DNA of 64,000 bases from Notamacropus eugenii (GCF_028372415.1 NC_092872.1:258193008-258257007), one strand, 5' to 3'; positions 10,635 to 22,304 are shown, counted from the stretch's first letter. Notes: a model not told the origin generated them from the sequence alone. Translations and numbers: made by a program.

Positions 10635-11060
10635 ACTATCATAGATTTAAAGCTGTATGGAATCTTAAAGTTCGTCAAATCCAATCTCCCTATTTTTTTT
10701 ACAAATCTGGAAACTGAGACCCATAGAGATGAAGTCACTGAAACTTAGAATTTACTTAGCATAAATTAGCATTAGTTAGCATAAGCCCTCTAAGGTTTAC
10801 AAACGTTATCTCATTTGATCCTCACAACAATCCTGGGAGGTAGGGGATATTATAATCCCCACTTTACAGAGGAGGAAGATAAAGCTCAGAAAGTTTAAGC
10901 AATTTGCCCAAGATCACACAAGTAGTGAGTATCTGAGACCAGATTTGAACTCAGGTCTTCCTAACTCCAGGTCCAGCATCTATCCACCTGACACAAATCA
11001 TATAGGTGGAAGAAACAGGTTTCACATCCAGGTTCTCTGACCCCAAATTTATCACTCTTA
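10635..11060 (-). repeat. MIR3-class SINE, split by a MIR
   Basis: First half 'atcatagatttaaagctg' (10639) to about 10740; head half 'ggtttcacatccaggttct' (~11018) to 11060. A separate antisense MIR occupies the gap. Confidence 0.65.
10745..10990 (-). repeat. MIR (MON1-like) SINE inserted in MIR3
   Basis: Well-kept antisense copy: 'tcatttgatcctcacaaca' (~10812), 'ccactttacagaggagga' (~10859), 'agatttgaactcaggtct' (~10941). Confidence 0.8.
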
Positions 11061-11074
11061 GCTTTGTACCCAGA

Positions 11075-11215
11075 ATGTTATTAGGCTCAAATGAGAAAAA
11101 GGTTGTAAAATACTTTCTAAATCTTAATGCACACTAGACCAATTATCATCATCATCATCATCGTCATCATCATCATCATCATCATCATCACCATCATCAT
11201 CTTCATCACAGATCT
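11075..11215 (+). repeat. MIR 3' tail with ATC microsatellite
   Basis: MIR tail 'ggctcaaatgagaaaa' (~11084) and 'ttgtaaaatactttctaaat' runs into an imperfect (ATC)n tract at 11144-11210, apparently grown from the SINE's own 'attat' tail. Confidence 0.75.
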
Positions 11216-11795
11216 CGTCTGGTGATAACTTTCTTTCTTTAACCTTCTACTGTACTCCTACTGAGCTCAAGAAATGATTCTAGAACAATTATGAGTGCAT
11301 GCTGGTGAATATTTAACAACCAGGTTCTCCCCCCACCCAAAAAAATGTATACATACTCTTTTCAGTTGATTCTACATTACTAACACTTTCTTAATTCTAG
11401 ACAATCCACAAAATGATAAATTAAGCCCTGATTGGTAACAATTTCCTATTTGTGAGGTGTAAATGATCACACTGAAAATTTAACAATTGGCTCCCAAGCC
11501 TGTTAGAGCTGGCTCCAGCACACTTTGCCTGATTGTGCCCCCTCTGCCTGGAGAAGTGGAATGTGAGAAAGGAACACAACACGGTGCTGACTTTTTCATT
11601 CTGACATCCTGGCCAGAGGCCAAGCTAAAGTAAATAACTTTCATTTGTATAAAAGGTCTGCAGTTCTCAAAGTATTTTCACAGATTTTTTACTTTTTCTT
11701 TTTTTTTATGTTGAATTGATGCTTGTTGTTTTCTCAGTATAACCACGATCACTTTTTAGATATGGGGCAGAAGGGGATTTCTTTCAAGTCGGCAG
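11216..11795. other. Unique DNA
   Basis: Nothing assigned except a faint MIR scrap near 11632-11685. A poly-T run at 11697-11708 follows it. Confidence 0.4.
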
Positions 11796-11797
11796 GA

Positions 11798-11855
11798 ATA
11801 GGTTGGACTAGAAGTCGTCTACGATCCCTTCAAAATCTCAGATTCTTTGATTCTG
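11798..11855 (+). repeat. CR1/MIR3 tail scrap
   Basis: 'aggttggactagaagtcgtc' followed by 'cagattctttgattctg' (ends 11856), the diagnostic CR1/L3 tail, without upstream body. Confidence 0.5.
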
Positions 11856-11874
11856 CCATTCATTTCAGGATATA

Positions 11875-12030
11875 CGCCTTCCCCCGGCAACCTTTCCTTA
11901 TAACAAAGAAAACCAGTTCATCAAAACAGACTGATCCAACAACTTCATCTGACAACATAGGAAACATCACATACCTAGAGTCCCCCAGCTGCCCAATGAA
12001 AGGATGCAGGTCACATCTTTCCCCCTCCTT
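11875..12030 (-). repeat. L1 3' UTR fragment
   Basis: Antisense of the marsupial L1 3' UTR type also seen in sense at 41.3 and 49.5 kb: 'ccttataacaaagaaaacca' (~11896) and 'cagttcatcaaaacagac'. Confidence 0.5.
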
Positions 12031-12049
12031 TTTTCCTTGCTGCCTTTTA

Positions 12050-12165
12050 TATTTTTACGATAATTTTTATTGATATCTTTTGTTTTTATATCACCTACAC
12101 TTCCCAATGTTATCCTGCTCCCTCTGACTCCCAGAGAACCATCCCTGATAATAAAGAATAAAGGC
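12050..12165 (-). repeat. L1 3' UTR fragment, second copy
   Basis: Antisense of the extreme L1 3' end: 'ttttattgatatcttttg' (~12064), 'agagaaccatccctgat' (~12133), 'aataaagaataaa'. It belongs 3' of the segment at 11875 in the family, so the two are probably separate insertions. Confidence 0.5.
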
Positions 12166-13235
12166 TAGGATATGGATGGGGACTGGACCTATGACTGAAT
12201 ACTCATCAACATGTGAGTGACTTCACTCCTTCCTCCTACTCTCCTCGCAGAAGTCCAACATCTCTGGGAAATACAAAGAGATTTCAATTATTGAGGGACA
12301 AGTGAAGAGCAATAATCTACCTCATTACTCATCCAAAATTAGCTCCAGTTCCTTGGCATTAAAACCATAGACTGTCAGTCATGACCCCCATCCTCTCCTC
12401 CCCAAATGTTCACTTAGTTTGGAACCTCTCCTGGTATTCTTTGTAGAATTCCTTTCCTTTTTCATGCACTTCAACATATCATTGTCTTAAGCTCCAATTA
12501 TCTTCATGGTGGCCCGTTCGATCTTATTCATTGTATATAATGCACAATGATGAGATGAGCAAGTATCTCAGGCAATGATGTTCCTCTTTGCTTCAAGCAT
12601 GACTTGAAATCAACTCCACTGTCTCCTTGATTCGCCTCTCCATGGAAGAGCTGAGACTCCATCTATTGGACTCCATCTTTGACTTCTTGTTTTCTGGGTT
12701 CCTTTATAGTGAGTGAGCAAGTCACTATGAATTTGATTCTGTTCCTTCAGGAGTGCACTGACACATCAATAATTTAGCAAAGATTACAGTTTAAGATTTT
12801 GTTTGTATATAGTGCCAGAACAGTGATCCCTTTTTCTTTCACTCTGGAATTATCTTCACAGAAGAGGATGTAACTTTCATAGAAGAGAGAGCAGTTTTAA
12901 GTTTCAACTGGTTTCATGACTCCAGTATTTATCGCCTGATGGTGAGGTCACTAGTCAGGAGCTTCTCAGGACAGGAGGGGGAGGGCCTTGGATTTGTTCC
13001 CTTCTAAGAGTGACAGTTTACACTTGAACCAGTGCACCCCTGGAATGGCCTTCAAGGGCACGAGGTTACCTCCATATCAAGGTGTTTCAAGATGCGGAAT
13101 AGTGACAATGAGATAATTCAAGATCGGCCAATTCACTTTTCTGATTTTGTAAAACAGGATGCAGGTACATCTGCTTACAAGGGGGGCAAGAGGTGAGATG
13201 AGAAGATCTGAATAGCCCCTTTGCACCTTAAAATC
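12166..13235. other. Unassigned 1.1 kb
   Basis: No recognised repeat. AT-rich DNA at 12400-12900 has protein-like stretches on the minus strand with stops, so an old LINE relic is possible but not shown. Confidence 0.4.
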
Positions 13236-13239
13236 TATT

Positions 13240-13355
13240 AAACCCTAACAGGTCATATCACCTCTCTGAGACTCAGTTTCCTCATTTGTAAAATGCAATG
13301 TTAAGACTAGATATTATCTGAGGTCCTTTCTAACTCTTAATCTAGTTATCTTATT
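13240..13355 (+). repeat. MIR3-class SINE, 3' half
   Basis: 'actcagtttcctcatttg' (13272) and the CR1-like tail 'gaggtcctttctaactctt' (~13320). Confidence 0.6.
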
Positions 13356-13519
13356 ATCTCAGCAGGAGGGATACTTTGGAGGCTTAAAAACAAAATATCC
13401 CCTGATACATGGCATTCTATGATCAACAACAATTGTCAAGCACTCCCTGTGTGCAGAGCCCTGTGCACTATGTAGGAAAAATCAGACAGCAAGGATAAAT
13501 ACAAGAACTGGCTAATATG

Positions 13520-14600
13520 GGGGCTGGCAGTGACTGGTGGTGGAAGCAGAGCTGGGTTTCCATATTTTTCCTCCTATAATTTAAGTAGCTTTACGTGAAT
13601 GGGAATCAAGTGAATAATTAATGGTCCCTTTGAACAAACGGCCAAGTAGAAATGCTGCACACAGCGGCGATTTATAAATTGCCTTCTTGGGATGGAATGG
13701 CCCACGCAGACTGGGGGAGCTCCCAGAGAGACGCCTCCTGAATTCCTCCTCCCCATATTCTCCCAGTCTCAGCAGAATCAAAGAGTCACAGCTCCAGAAA
13801 TCCAGCTGTTCCTGACACCTGGATGTCAAGTCGATAGCAATATGACAGCAGCAGTACAGTCATTAACCAAGAAGGGTCCAATTATGGCAGAAGAAATATT
13901 TATATTGCAAAGCATTCTCCAGTGGGGAGGGGGGACTGTTAATTAAACAGAAGAAACTCCCCTAGTCTCCTATTCCCCTAAGTATCTATCACTAAGAGAA
14001 TAACTGTTCGTTTCTTTGTGGAATGTCTCAGTCCCAATGGTTCATTTGTCATGGATATGCCCCTTATTGGCTGAAAATAGTTCTCTTTTCCTCACTCCAT
14101 GCTAATATGACTTCTTGTCAGTTCCCTACCCCCTCTCTTGCCTTTGATAGAGGTTAGAGATGAATGGAGAGATGTAGAAGAGACAGGACACTGGGCATCA
14201 GGCAAGTTACTGCAAATACCCTCTGAAGGGCACTGAAGTGTGAGCAATAGAAACTGACTAGGAAAAGAACAAAGAAAATGAAAAAAAGTAAATGAATAGG
14301 ACTTGAGTCCACCCAAAAATATAGAGAGAAGAGATTGTTGCAAAGGACCTAGATCTCCTATTCTATTTCCACTAACTTCTGACCCTATAAATGAGTGAGG
14401 TAGATAGGGCTCCAGAAAAAGTATGCTGAAGAAGACTGGTAGACCATAGATGCATTCCCAAGGCTGTGTCTAAGAGAGAAAACATACCCAGCCCCAATCC
14501 CTTGATGTTAACCATGGATAAGACATAACAAATTCAAGAATTCTTCCATTTGGGTCCTTGATATGGTAAAGAGGACCAGGAAAGTCACTCCCCCAAAGGG
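13520..14600. other. Longest repeat-free stretch; possible conserved non-coding DNA
   Basis: I see no SINE or LINE from 13520 to 14600. The part 13560-13950 keeps several CpGs and homeodomain-type TAAT/ATTA words ('gaataattaatgg' ~13610, 'gttaattaaac' ~13938). Frames on both strands are short and mutually overlapping. Function is not shown. Confidence 0.35.
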
Positions 14601-14614
14601 GGAATGGGCTACAT

Positions 14615-14750
14615 CACATATACATATCTATATGTACACTTATATATGCACACATATATACATATACATATATGCATATATACATATAAACACATATACA
14701 TACATATATACATAATACGTGTGTATATACACATATATACACATACAACT
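14615..14750. repeat. (TA/CA)n simple repeat
   Basis: Imperfect alternating 'acatatatac' units over about 135 bp. Confidence 0.85.
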
Positions 14751-14804
14751 GGTTCTTCCAGTTATAGGTTTGTAATCCTATGGGGAGAAAGTGAGGTATG
14801 TAGG

Positions 14805-15088
14805 ATCAACCAACCAATAAGCATTTATTAAGCACTTACTATGTGCCAAGAACAAGGGTTAGGAGTACAAAGAAAGGGCTAGGGAATACAAATAAAAAGC
14901 AAAAATGTCCCCACAAGGCATTTATGTTCTAATACAGCAGATAACATGCGCAAATCAGTACATACAAGATAAGTACAGACTATATGGATGGCAGCCTTAG
15001 AGGGAAAGGAAAGGATATATTACCTGATTTCCTTAGAGGGAAAGGAATAACAACTCAGAGGACTGGGAAAGTGGCTATTGAGCTGTCA
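14805..15088 (-). repeat. L2 LINE 3' end, part 1
   Basis: Antisense L2: 'aagcatttattaagcact' (~14818), 'atgttctaatacagcag' (~14924). It breaks at 15088, where an L1 begins, and resumes at 17382 in register. Confidence 0.75.
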
Positions 15089-17381
15089 TTTGGAGTACAT
15101 AAAAATAATATCTGCATTGGTTCATTGTCTATGGCTCCTTTGAGCATAATGTGGTTTCCTTGTCTATCTTTTTTTTATGTGGTTAGTGTTTGTTTTTGCT
15201 TTACTTGATAGAACGGTTGCAACTCCTTCCTTCTTGGATTCATTATAGTAAATTTTGTTCAAACTAATCATTTTTGTTCTTTGTATGTCCTTCTTTTCAA
15301 GTGTGTTTCTTGTAAGATTGTGGGGTTTTGTTTTCTCATCCACTCTGTAGCTCTTTTGTGTTTTATTGGATTGTTTAATCCATTGACAGTTAAAGTTGTG
15401 AAAATTAGGTTTATATTTTTTTCCAGTTATCTCTAATATTGTTTTGGGGTAGGGTTTTTTTTTTTTTGAGAATTAGAAATTTTTATTCTTTTTCTACCAA
15501 AACAGGGCTGTGTCTTTTCAGATGTTTTAGCATAATCTATTTTTAAGGCGACACTATTCCCAGGGGTTCTTTTCTCATCACTCTCAAGCCAACTCCACTT
15601 TTACTTGTTACTCTTATCACTAGTTTTGGAGTTTTGCTTAATTTATTGGTTCCTTTTGTCATCTAGTTATTTAATTCTTCCCCTCCATTTTTTCCTCTCA
15701 GTTAAGTAATCAAGTAATATAAGCTTTCCTTTCCTTGCCTTCAACTTGTTTTGTTTGTTAGAAATTAACATTTTCCATTTTTGTCCTTTTTTCTAAATAT
15801 GATTCTCCTCTCATTCTCTGTTAGTTGTTTTTCCTTTTCTTTCTGTCCTAGACATTTATTCTTCTATTCATTGGCCTCATACTTATTTGTTCCTTTTTTA
15901 GTCTCTGAATTCTTCGTGGAATTAGAGCTTCTGATATATCTTCTCTGGGTTCTCTCTTCTAAACAGTTTCCATATTATAGACCTATAAATCTTGCCCCCA
16001 TCTTCCTTTTTCTGTTGCATCTTAGAAATGCCAATTCCTGCTGGAAATAGAGTGAAGTGTTACTTCATTAGAGGAATTTTCCTATGTCTCTGATTGTGCA
16101 GTTCACAATGACCCTTTGTCCTCCCCATGATCATTTTTTCCCATTTGCATGAAATCTCTTCTCTGAACCCATGACTTCTGCTCTTTTGACTGTCAGTTGC
16201 CTTGAGGAAATCTGATTCCCCTTATCCTGAGGCAGGATGAACAGCATCTCTAAGCACCTAACTCCTGTAGATTACACCTATTGTATGGTCCTCATCTCCA
16301 TTTTTAGAATATTCTTTTTCTGCCATGAAAGTGTTCTTCATTGACACCCACTTCTCATCACTGAAATAATCTTTCCTCTTCTCTCTATCTTCTTCCCTTC
16401 CTTATTTTATGTGCCCTCCCATTTTGCAATTTAATCCCACAAAAATAAAAAAAATTGATTCGTGTGTAAGCGGAGTATATTGTGAGATTTAGTCCATGGT
16501 GTTTCAAGCCTGTCTCTCTACTATCTCTTCTTTTTGATTTCCACTGTCAATCTTTTCTCCTTCTGTACTTTTAGAAAAAAATCTCTTAATGGTCTTTCTG
16601 CTGCTCTTTTGTTGGTGTTATCCTTGAATGGTGTATTTGTTTACCTTTCTTGGATTTCTGTTGTCTGAGGTGTTGGTAAAACAAATAATGTGTTCAGGTC
16701 TAGTTTTCTTCAAAGAAATTATTCAGATGCCTCTTTTTATTGAACGTCCATCTTTTTTGATTAATAGTTATGCTCAGGTTTGCAGGATATGTCACATTGG
16801 GCGGCATCATGAGTTTCTTTGCTCATTGGAAAACATTATTACATTCCTTCCTGCAGTTTCTGAATGGTGCCAAATCATCCTGAATTATTCAACACTCCTT
16901 TCCTTTATATTTGAAAGTCTTTCTCCTGGACATTTGCTGAATTTTTGTCATTGGAATTGTTTAACTTAACCGCTATGTAACTTGGAGTTTACAATGTAGG
17001 GTGTTTTTCAGGAAGTGATCTGTGGATTCCTTCTATTGACACTTTCCCCCCATGTTCTGAAGTTTTGAGCAGTCTTTAAAATATGTTTTGCATTATGGCA
17101 TTTTAGGGTTTTTTTATTTGTCATGTTCTTCTAGGAAACCTGTGATCTTTGATTTGTCCCTATACATTCTACCTTCAAGTTCAATATGCTTTACTTCTAT
17201 GGAGGTCATGTTTTCTTTTAACATTACCGGGTTTTGCTTCTCTTCTTACAGATTGTCCTGGAGAAAGCCTAAATTGCTTTTACACTTGCACATAATTCCT
17301 ATTTTGGAGAAATTTTAGAGGTTATGAGGATTGGGGTAAGTGTCTAGTCCTCCATATTGTTGGTCACATTAACAAGAAGTC
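15089..17381 (-). repeat. L1 LINE internal segment (ORF1-spacer-ORF2 start)
   Basis: On the minus strand, ORF1 coiled-coil/CTD relics lie at about 17330-16700. A pyrimidine-rich spacer follows, then the ORF2 endonuclease start: 'HIMLKGAIDNEPMQIL' near 15150, matching the L1 'IMVKGSI..EELTILNIYAPN' block. It ends inside the endonuclease with no 3' UTR or poly-A. 'ttgagctgtca' (15078-15088) and 'ttgagctgaca' (17382-17392) flank it. Frames are heavily broken. Confidence 0.7.
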
Positions 17382-17700
17382 TTGAGCTGACAACATCTTA
17401 AAGGAAGCCAGGGATTCTAAAATTTGAAGGTTAGGAGGTAGAGTTTTCTAGGCATGGGACACAACCAATGCCAAAGCACAGAGACTAGAGATAGGACATT
17501 TTATTTAAGGATCAATAATTAGACCAGGATGGATGGACTACAGAGTACATGAGGAATATATAAGACTGGAAAAATAGGATGGGGCCAGACTTTGGAGAAC
17601 TTTAAAAACTCATTATTTGATCCATGAGGCAATAAGGAATCACCAGGGTTTATTAATAGACTGGGGGTGGGACCATCCCAGTTTCTCAATGTCATTCTTA
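17382..17700 (-). repeat. L2 LINE 3' end, part 2
   Basis: Continues the L2 of 14805-15088: 'aaaggaagccaggg' (~17400), 'ctaggcatgggac' (~17448), 'gatggggccagac' (~17579). Confidence 0.75.
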
Positions 17701-17714
17701 AAAGATGATACCCC

Positions 17715-17870
17715 AAGTCAAATGCAATCCTTTAGATGTGGTTTGTCCAGGGCAGGTTACAAAGTGATTATCACTTTCCTGGTCCTAGACTTTGTTCATC
17801 TCTTGGGTAGTCTAAAGTGACAATATCTATTTTGGGCTTCTATGAATCTATCTACCACCTAATTCCCTCC
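17715..17870 (-). repeat. CR1/L3 LINE fragment
   Basis: Antisense CR1 3' region: 'ttagatgtggtttgtccagg' (~17732), 'tgattatcactttcctggtc' (~17765). Confidence 0.6.
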
Positions 17871-17992
17871 CGTTTATGCACATGGCTCCTCTCCCCAGCA
17901 CCTAGTATAAGGAGGAAAGTATCTGACATATTCATTTCTCCTCATCTAAATGAGACCAAATGTGTTCTCTCCCAGAAAGATGTAAGAGAAGG

Positions 17993-18375
17993 GACTACTT
18001 GCTGCTTCTCACACATGACACTCCATCTCCCATCTCCATGCCTTTGCATTAACTGTCTCCCTCTATACTTCCACCATGTCTGGATTCACCCCCTCTTTAC
18101 ATCTACCTCTTGGAATTCCTGGACTTTATCAAGACTCAGTTCAAGTGTTGCCTTCTACATAGAGCCTTTCCTGATCCCCTTAACTGTTAGTGTACTCCCT
18201 CCCCAACTTACCTTGGATTCATAATTTCACCATATACTTATACATGGATTTGTCATCTCTATCAGAATGTAAGCTCCTCAAGGTCAGGAACTATCTTTAT
18301 ATTCCTAGCATTTAGCATAGTGTCTGGCACATGATAAACATTTAACAAATGCTTGTTGACTGATTGATAGGAAAG
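17993..18375 (+). repeat. L2 LINE 3' end
   Basis: Sense L2 from the ORF2 C-terminal part ('tctccatgcctttgcatt' ~18033, 'aagactcagttcaagtg' ~18131) to the 3' end ('tagtgtctggcacatgat' ~18319, 'aaatgcttgttgactga'). Confidence 0.85.
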
Positions 18376-18564
18376 GTAGGTAAAGGTAGGATTGATAGGT
18401 AAAGAATGAAATATTAGTGGGAGAATACCAGGCATAGTGGAAGACCAGTGGGAGAGACATTTCTGGGCAAGGAGGAAACCCCCACACTCTACATGATGCC
18501 ACTTCTCTCACGTCTGAGGAAGGCCAACAACTTACTTTTGTTTCTCAACCACCTCCTCTCAGAG

Positions 18565-18735
18565 GCCATAACAGATCTGGGAAGGAGCTTAGGGATCTTC
18601 TAGGATAATTTCCTCATTTTAAAGAGAGAGGAAAGTGAGGCTCCAAGAACAAGAGAATCCTCCAATATCAGATAGGTAAAATACAGAGCTGTAAGTCAAA
18701 CCCAGGTTTTATGACTCCAAATTGTATGTTCTTTG
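18565..18735 (-). repeat. MIR3-class SINE
   Basis: Antisense: 'gatctgggaaggagctta' (~18573), 'gaaagtgaggctcc' (~18631), 'tgactccaaattgtatg' (~18711). Confidence 0.65.
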
Positions 18736-18744
18736 GGCTTACTA

Positions 18745-18845
18745 GAGAAGGTAAGACTTGAACTGATCCCTAAAGAATGGCAGGGCTCACATAAATGGAG
18801 AGAAGGGCATTCTGGGATGGGAAATAGTATAAGAACAGTGCCTCA
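18745..18845 (-). repeat. L2 fragment
   Basis: Short antisense piece: 'gaactgatccctaaagaatg' (~18760) to 'ggcattctgggatggg' (~18807). Confidence 0.45.
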
Positions 18846-19026
18846 AACTTACTAGATTCTAATGAATGACTCTTGTAAAAAAAATTTAATTAAATGGATT
18901 TGAACAAAAGCCTGAAGGAAGAGAAGGCCAGGGTTAATTCAAAAGAGTCTAGTCTGGTAGGAGAAGAAGGTTCCTTTAGGTAGTAGCGGGAAGTAAGGTC
19001 TAGGCAGTATAACCTGCTCTTAAAAG

Positions 19027-19203
19027 GGAGTATGATATAGTGGAAAGGGCTCTTAATACTTAGGTTCAAATCTTGGCTCTGTGGTGTGGCATTTGGGGCC
19101 CAGTCAGATCCCCTCTCTGCGCCTTAGTTTCCTCATCTATAAAATAAAGGGAGTGGACTAGCTGGCCTCCGAGGTCCCTGCCAGCTCTAAATCTATGTTC
19201 CCA
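19027..19203 (+). repeat. MIR3-class SINE
   Basis: 'gatatagtggaaagggctc' (~19033), 'cagtcagatcccctctctg', 'gagtggactagctgg' (~19150), and the tail 'gaggtccctgccagctcta' (~19170). Confidence 0.8.
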
Positions 19204-19825
19204 GGAATTCCCATTTGCTATCTCCAAGCTGGCCTCCCAAACTCAGTGATTAACAGTTTTGCTGGGAAGAACAAGAGCCACTACCACCCCTCCTCTTTCT
19301 CCCTGTTTCTTTTCTCTTCCCCTTTTTCAAAGACTGAGCTGAGTTAATCAGATAAATTCCTCAGCCGGTAGCACCAACAATTTTTCTAAGGTTGAGTCTC
19401 CCCGCAGCGACTCATAATTACTCTAGATCAAGACATTAAAGCAAAGGGGGGGGAAAAGGGAAAAAAGAGATGTTTTTAATTAAAAAATTAATTTTTCTGA
19501 CAGACCCACTGTTGGCTAACTTGCTGTGGTGCTTCATTCATCAATGGGAAAATCCCAGAAGATCCCTCTGGTCCTTGTTATGCCTCTAGGGGAGGAGGGC
19601 TTGGGGACCAGGGACCCTCTTCTTGTGTCCTTCAAGGGTTTGGGACTCCATTACTTTCAGAGAAGAGGACCTGGGGCTCTTGGCTTTTCCTGTTCATTGC
19701 CTGAGAGACCCAGGCTCTGGAGGGCTGGAATGCTGGGTGGGCCTATGAGACAGTGGCAGGGGGAGGGGCAGACTTTGAAGATCGACTCACTGGGTCACAG
19801 TCAGGGCTGGTTAGGGGCCTAGTGG
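19204..19825. other. Unique DNA
   Basis: A poly-G/A-rich run (19445-19470) and a 98-codon frame at 19526-19822 without recognisable domain or usable context. I see no reason to call a gene. Confidence 0.4.
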
Positions 19826-19965
19826 ATTCACAGAATGTTACAGCTGGAATGTACTTTAGATTATTTAGTCCCTCTCCCATGTTATGGAAAAGGCCAGGAG
19901 AAATGAGTGACTCACCCCTGTTCCCAAAGCTAGTAATGGCCAGAGTTGGCCATTGAGCCTAAATT
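19826..19965 (-). repeat. MIR3-class SINE
   Basis: Antisense 'cacagaatgttacagctgg' (19830), 'ggccaggagaaatgagtg' (~19889); short and diverged. Confidence 0.55.
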
Positions 19966-19994
19966 GAAGAGGTGGGGGGAGGCAGCTGGTAGAA

Positions 19995-20155
19995 AGATCA
20001 GTGAGCTTGGAGTCATGGAATCTGAGTCTGAACCCCATGTCTCCCACTTCTTAGCTATTTGGTCTTACACAAATCGCTTCCCTTCTCTTGGGCCTGCTTC
20101 TTCCACTGTTGAACCAGATTATTCATAAGATCCCTTCTAGAGCTAGCAGAGATTA
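19995..20155 (+). repeat. MIR3-class SINE
   Basis: 'gcttggagtcatggaatc' (~20006) to 'agatcccttctagagctag' (~20127). Confidence 0.65.
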
Positions 20156-20219
20156 TTTTTTTTACTACACCATAGCTTCTCAGGGTCTCCCAGAACCTTA
20201 GAACTGAAAAGATGTGACG

Positions 20220-20405
20220 GAGAGTCCTAGAGTCTAGGACCTGGGATTCAGTTTCCAGATCTTGACAGTTACAAGATAGATAATATTGGGCAAATCACTT
20301 AACTTTTCTGGATCTCAGTTTCCTCACCTATTAAAAGTAGGTGAGTAATAATATCTTTCATGAGAAATTTTGTAAACCTTAAGCTGTGGTGCAAATATGA
20401 ATTAG
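20220..20405 (+). repeat. MIR SINE
   Basis: 'gggcaaatcacttaac' (20287), 'ctcagtttcctcacct' (~20315), tail 'gtaaaccttaagctgtg' (~20370). Confidence 0.7.
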
Positions 20406-20499
20406 TATAATTGTCTAATCTAACTCCTCATTCAATCAACAGATATAACGTATAAGCAAGATTGTCTACACCCTGAAGTGCAGACCTCTTTGTTTGAAT

Positions 20500-20880
20500 C
20501 CAGAAGGGAAAAGAGTATGATTGAGTTACTACATAACCAAACCATACCTCTGGAATTTCTGGAGTTCTCCATTCCAAAGGGTTCAGGTGACCCAAAGAAA
20601 AGCTAGACAAGGAGTATAAACAGGCTTCAGTACACCACTGTGATGATCTGTATGCAAGAACAATTGTAGAAGACATCATCAAAGAAATATAGGGCTCAAA
20701 CTGGAGTTGGGCCAACCATTACAGTAAGAGTGAAGGATAACACATAGACAGTTTGGGTCTTACATTGGATTCTTTCAATCATTAAAAGAATCACAGGAAA
20801 GCCCCCTCCCCCTCTCTCATGCACCTGGCAGATCTTTCATAGAAGATCCATAGGATATAGATGTCAAGGATGACAGGCAT
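20500..20880 (+). repeat. RTE LINE C-terminal fragment
   Basis: Around 20650-20760 the translation 'RTIVEDIIKEI' with a following 'WSWANH' matches the RTE C-terminal 'VEDIIKEIY.SKRRWAGHIAR' block, with breaks. The same block recurs in sense at 63.5 kb. Confidence 0.6.
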
Positions 20881-21164
20881 GGAGGAGCTGAAATTTTCAT
20901 TGGAAGGATTAGAATACTGAGGAGATCATAGAATGACCAAAGCATTGTTGCTACCAGCAAATGAAGACTGAGTGGCAGAGTAACTTTCCTAAGAGTATAC
21001 AACTAGCTAGGAACAGAGCTCATTAGAACTCCCCTGACAAAAGACAAAAGAATCAAGGGTCCCTCAGTTAACAACCTGACCTTTCCATTGATGATGAGAA
21101 AGCCACATTCTATCTCTGAGGCTGCCCCTCCCCTACCCCTGTGATCAGACAATTAGACTAGATC

Positions 21165-21352
21165 AGGAAGCATGGTACAATGGAAAGGTCACTGGTTCTG
21201 GAGCCAGAGAATGTGGATTCCAGTCTAGCAGCTGGTTCTTGCTACCTGATTTAACACTGGGTATGTCTCTTAGTCACTGATGGCCTCAGTTTCTTCATCT
21301 ATAGAATAAGAGGGTTGGACTAGATGGCTTTAAGATTCCTTCTAGATCTAGA
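21165..21352 (+). repeat. MIR3-class SINE
   Basis: 'agcatggtacaatggaaag' (~21169), 'ggcctcagtttcttcatct' (21282), tail 'gattccttctagatctag' (~21333). A GAG-rich run follows at 21350-21376. Confidence 0.75.
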
Positions 21353-21379
21353 GGAGGAAGAGGAGGAGGAGGATGGCTT

Positions 21380-21625
21380 AGATTCTTATGGCACCTACTA
21401 TGTGCCAGGTACTCTATAAAAATTATCTCATTTGATCCTCATAACAATCCTGAGAAGTAGGTGCTATTATTATTTCCATTTTTACAGATGAAGAAACTGA
21501 GGCAAACAGGGTTAAGTGACTTGTCCAGGGTCACACAATTAGTAAGTGTCTGAAATCAGATTTAAAGTCATGTCTTCCTGACTCCAGGTCCAGCGTCTTA
21601 CTCACTGTGCCACCTGATCCCCAAG
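21380..21625 (-). repeat. MIR (MON1-like) SINE
   Basis: Good antisense copy: 'cacctactatgtgccagg' (21392), 'gaaactgaggcaaacagg' (~21493), 'tcctgactccaggtccag' (~21576), 'gccacctgatcccc'. Confidence 0.85.
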
Positions 21626-22300
21626 GTCCCCTCTAGTTCAGATATCCTCTGAAATTCCCAGGTTCGTATTCATTTCACCACCCCACGCTTCCCCAAGTCC
21701 ACACTCGCTGGGTGGAGAGGGAATTCCAAGCACCAGAGTAGTTCCAGACTAAAAACAAGAGTATTAAGTATGGCAGAATTTCCTCTCTCCTCCCCATGTC
21801 TGCAGTGAAAATGTGTGAATTTGCTTGCCCCGTTTGGAGGCTGATCAATGGCAAGCAGAGAAAAGCAGCAGTGGGAGACGCTGCTTAAACCACAGCTCCC
21901 TTGGGCCCCATAACTCAGCTCTATGGTAATAAAATGGCCAGGACTAAAAAAAACCCTATGAGACTCCAGAGAGTTCAGTCTCATCTCACTGGATTATAAC
22001 CCTGTTATCTAACCCCCCAGGGCTTGTTCTGGCTCCTTCAGAACTGATGTGGGGAAATGAAAGCCTCACCAAGAAGCAGTACACCGCAAAAGAGGAAAGG
22101 AAGACAGAGGAAAGAAACTGAGGGATAATGAAAGGTGAGAGGCAGTGGTAGACATGAGATGGCATCTGGAGGGCACTCCCTGCCCCAAAAGTCTTGACCT
22201 TTGGAGAAGGTCTCTCTGTGGAAAATTCAATTCCTCTGCTTTTTATGTTACACATATATGTGTGGATCTAGCTTCTGCATGACCCTAACTTTCTTCATCA
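21626..22300. other. Unique DNA
   Basis: No repeat seen. Minus-strand frames of 104 and 89 codons (21670-21984 and 21986-22255) lack domains and supporting context. Confidence 0.4.
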
Positions 22301-22304
22301 ATCA

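Noticed and set aside
12400-12900. Minus-strand protein-like stretches
   Set aside because: Stops interrupt every frame and I could not match them convincingly to RTE, L1 or CR1; left unassigned.
15781-17318. Run of 76-113-codon plus-strand frames
   Set aside because: All lie on the antisense strand of the L1 at 15089-17381.
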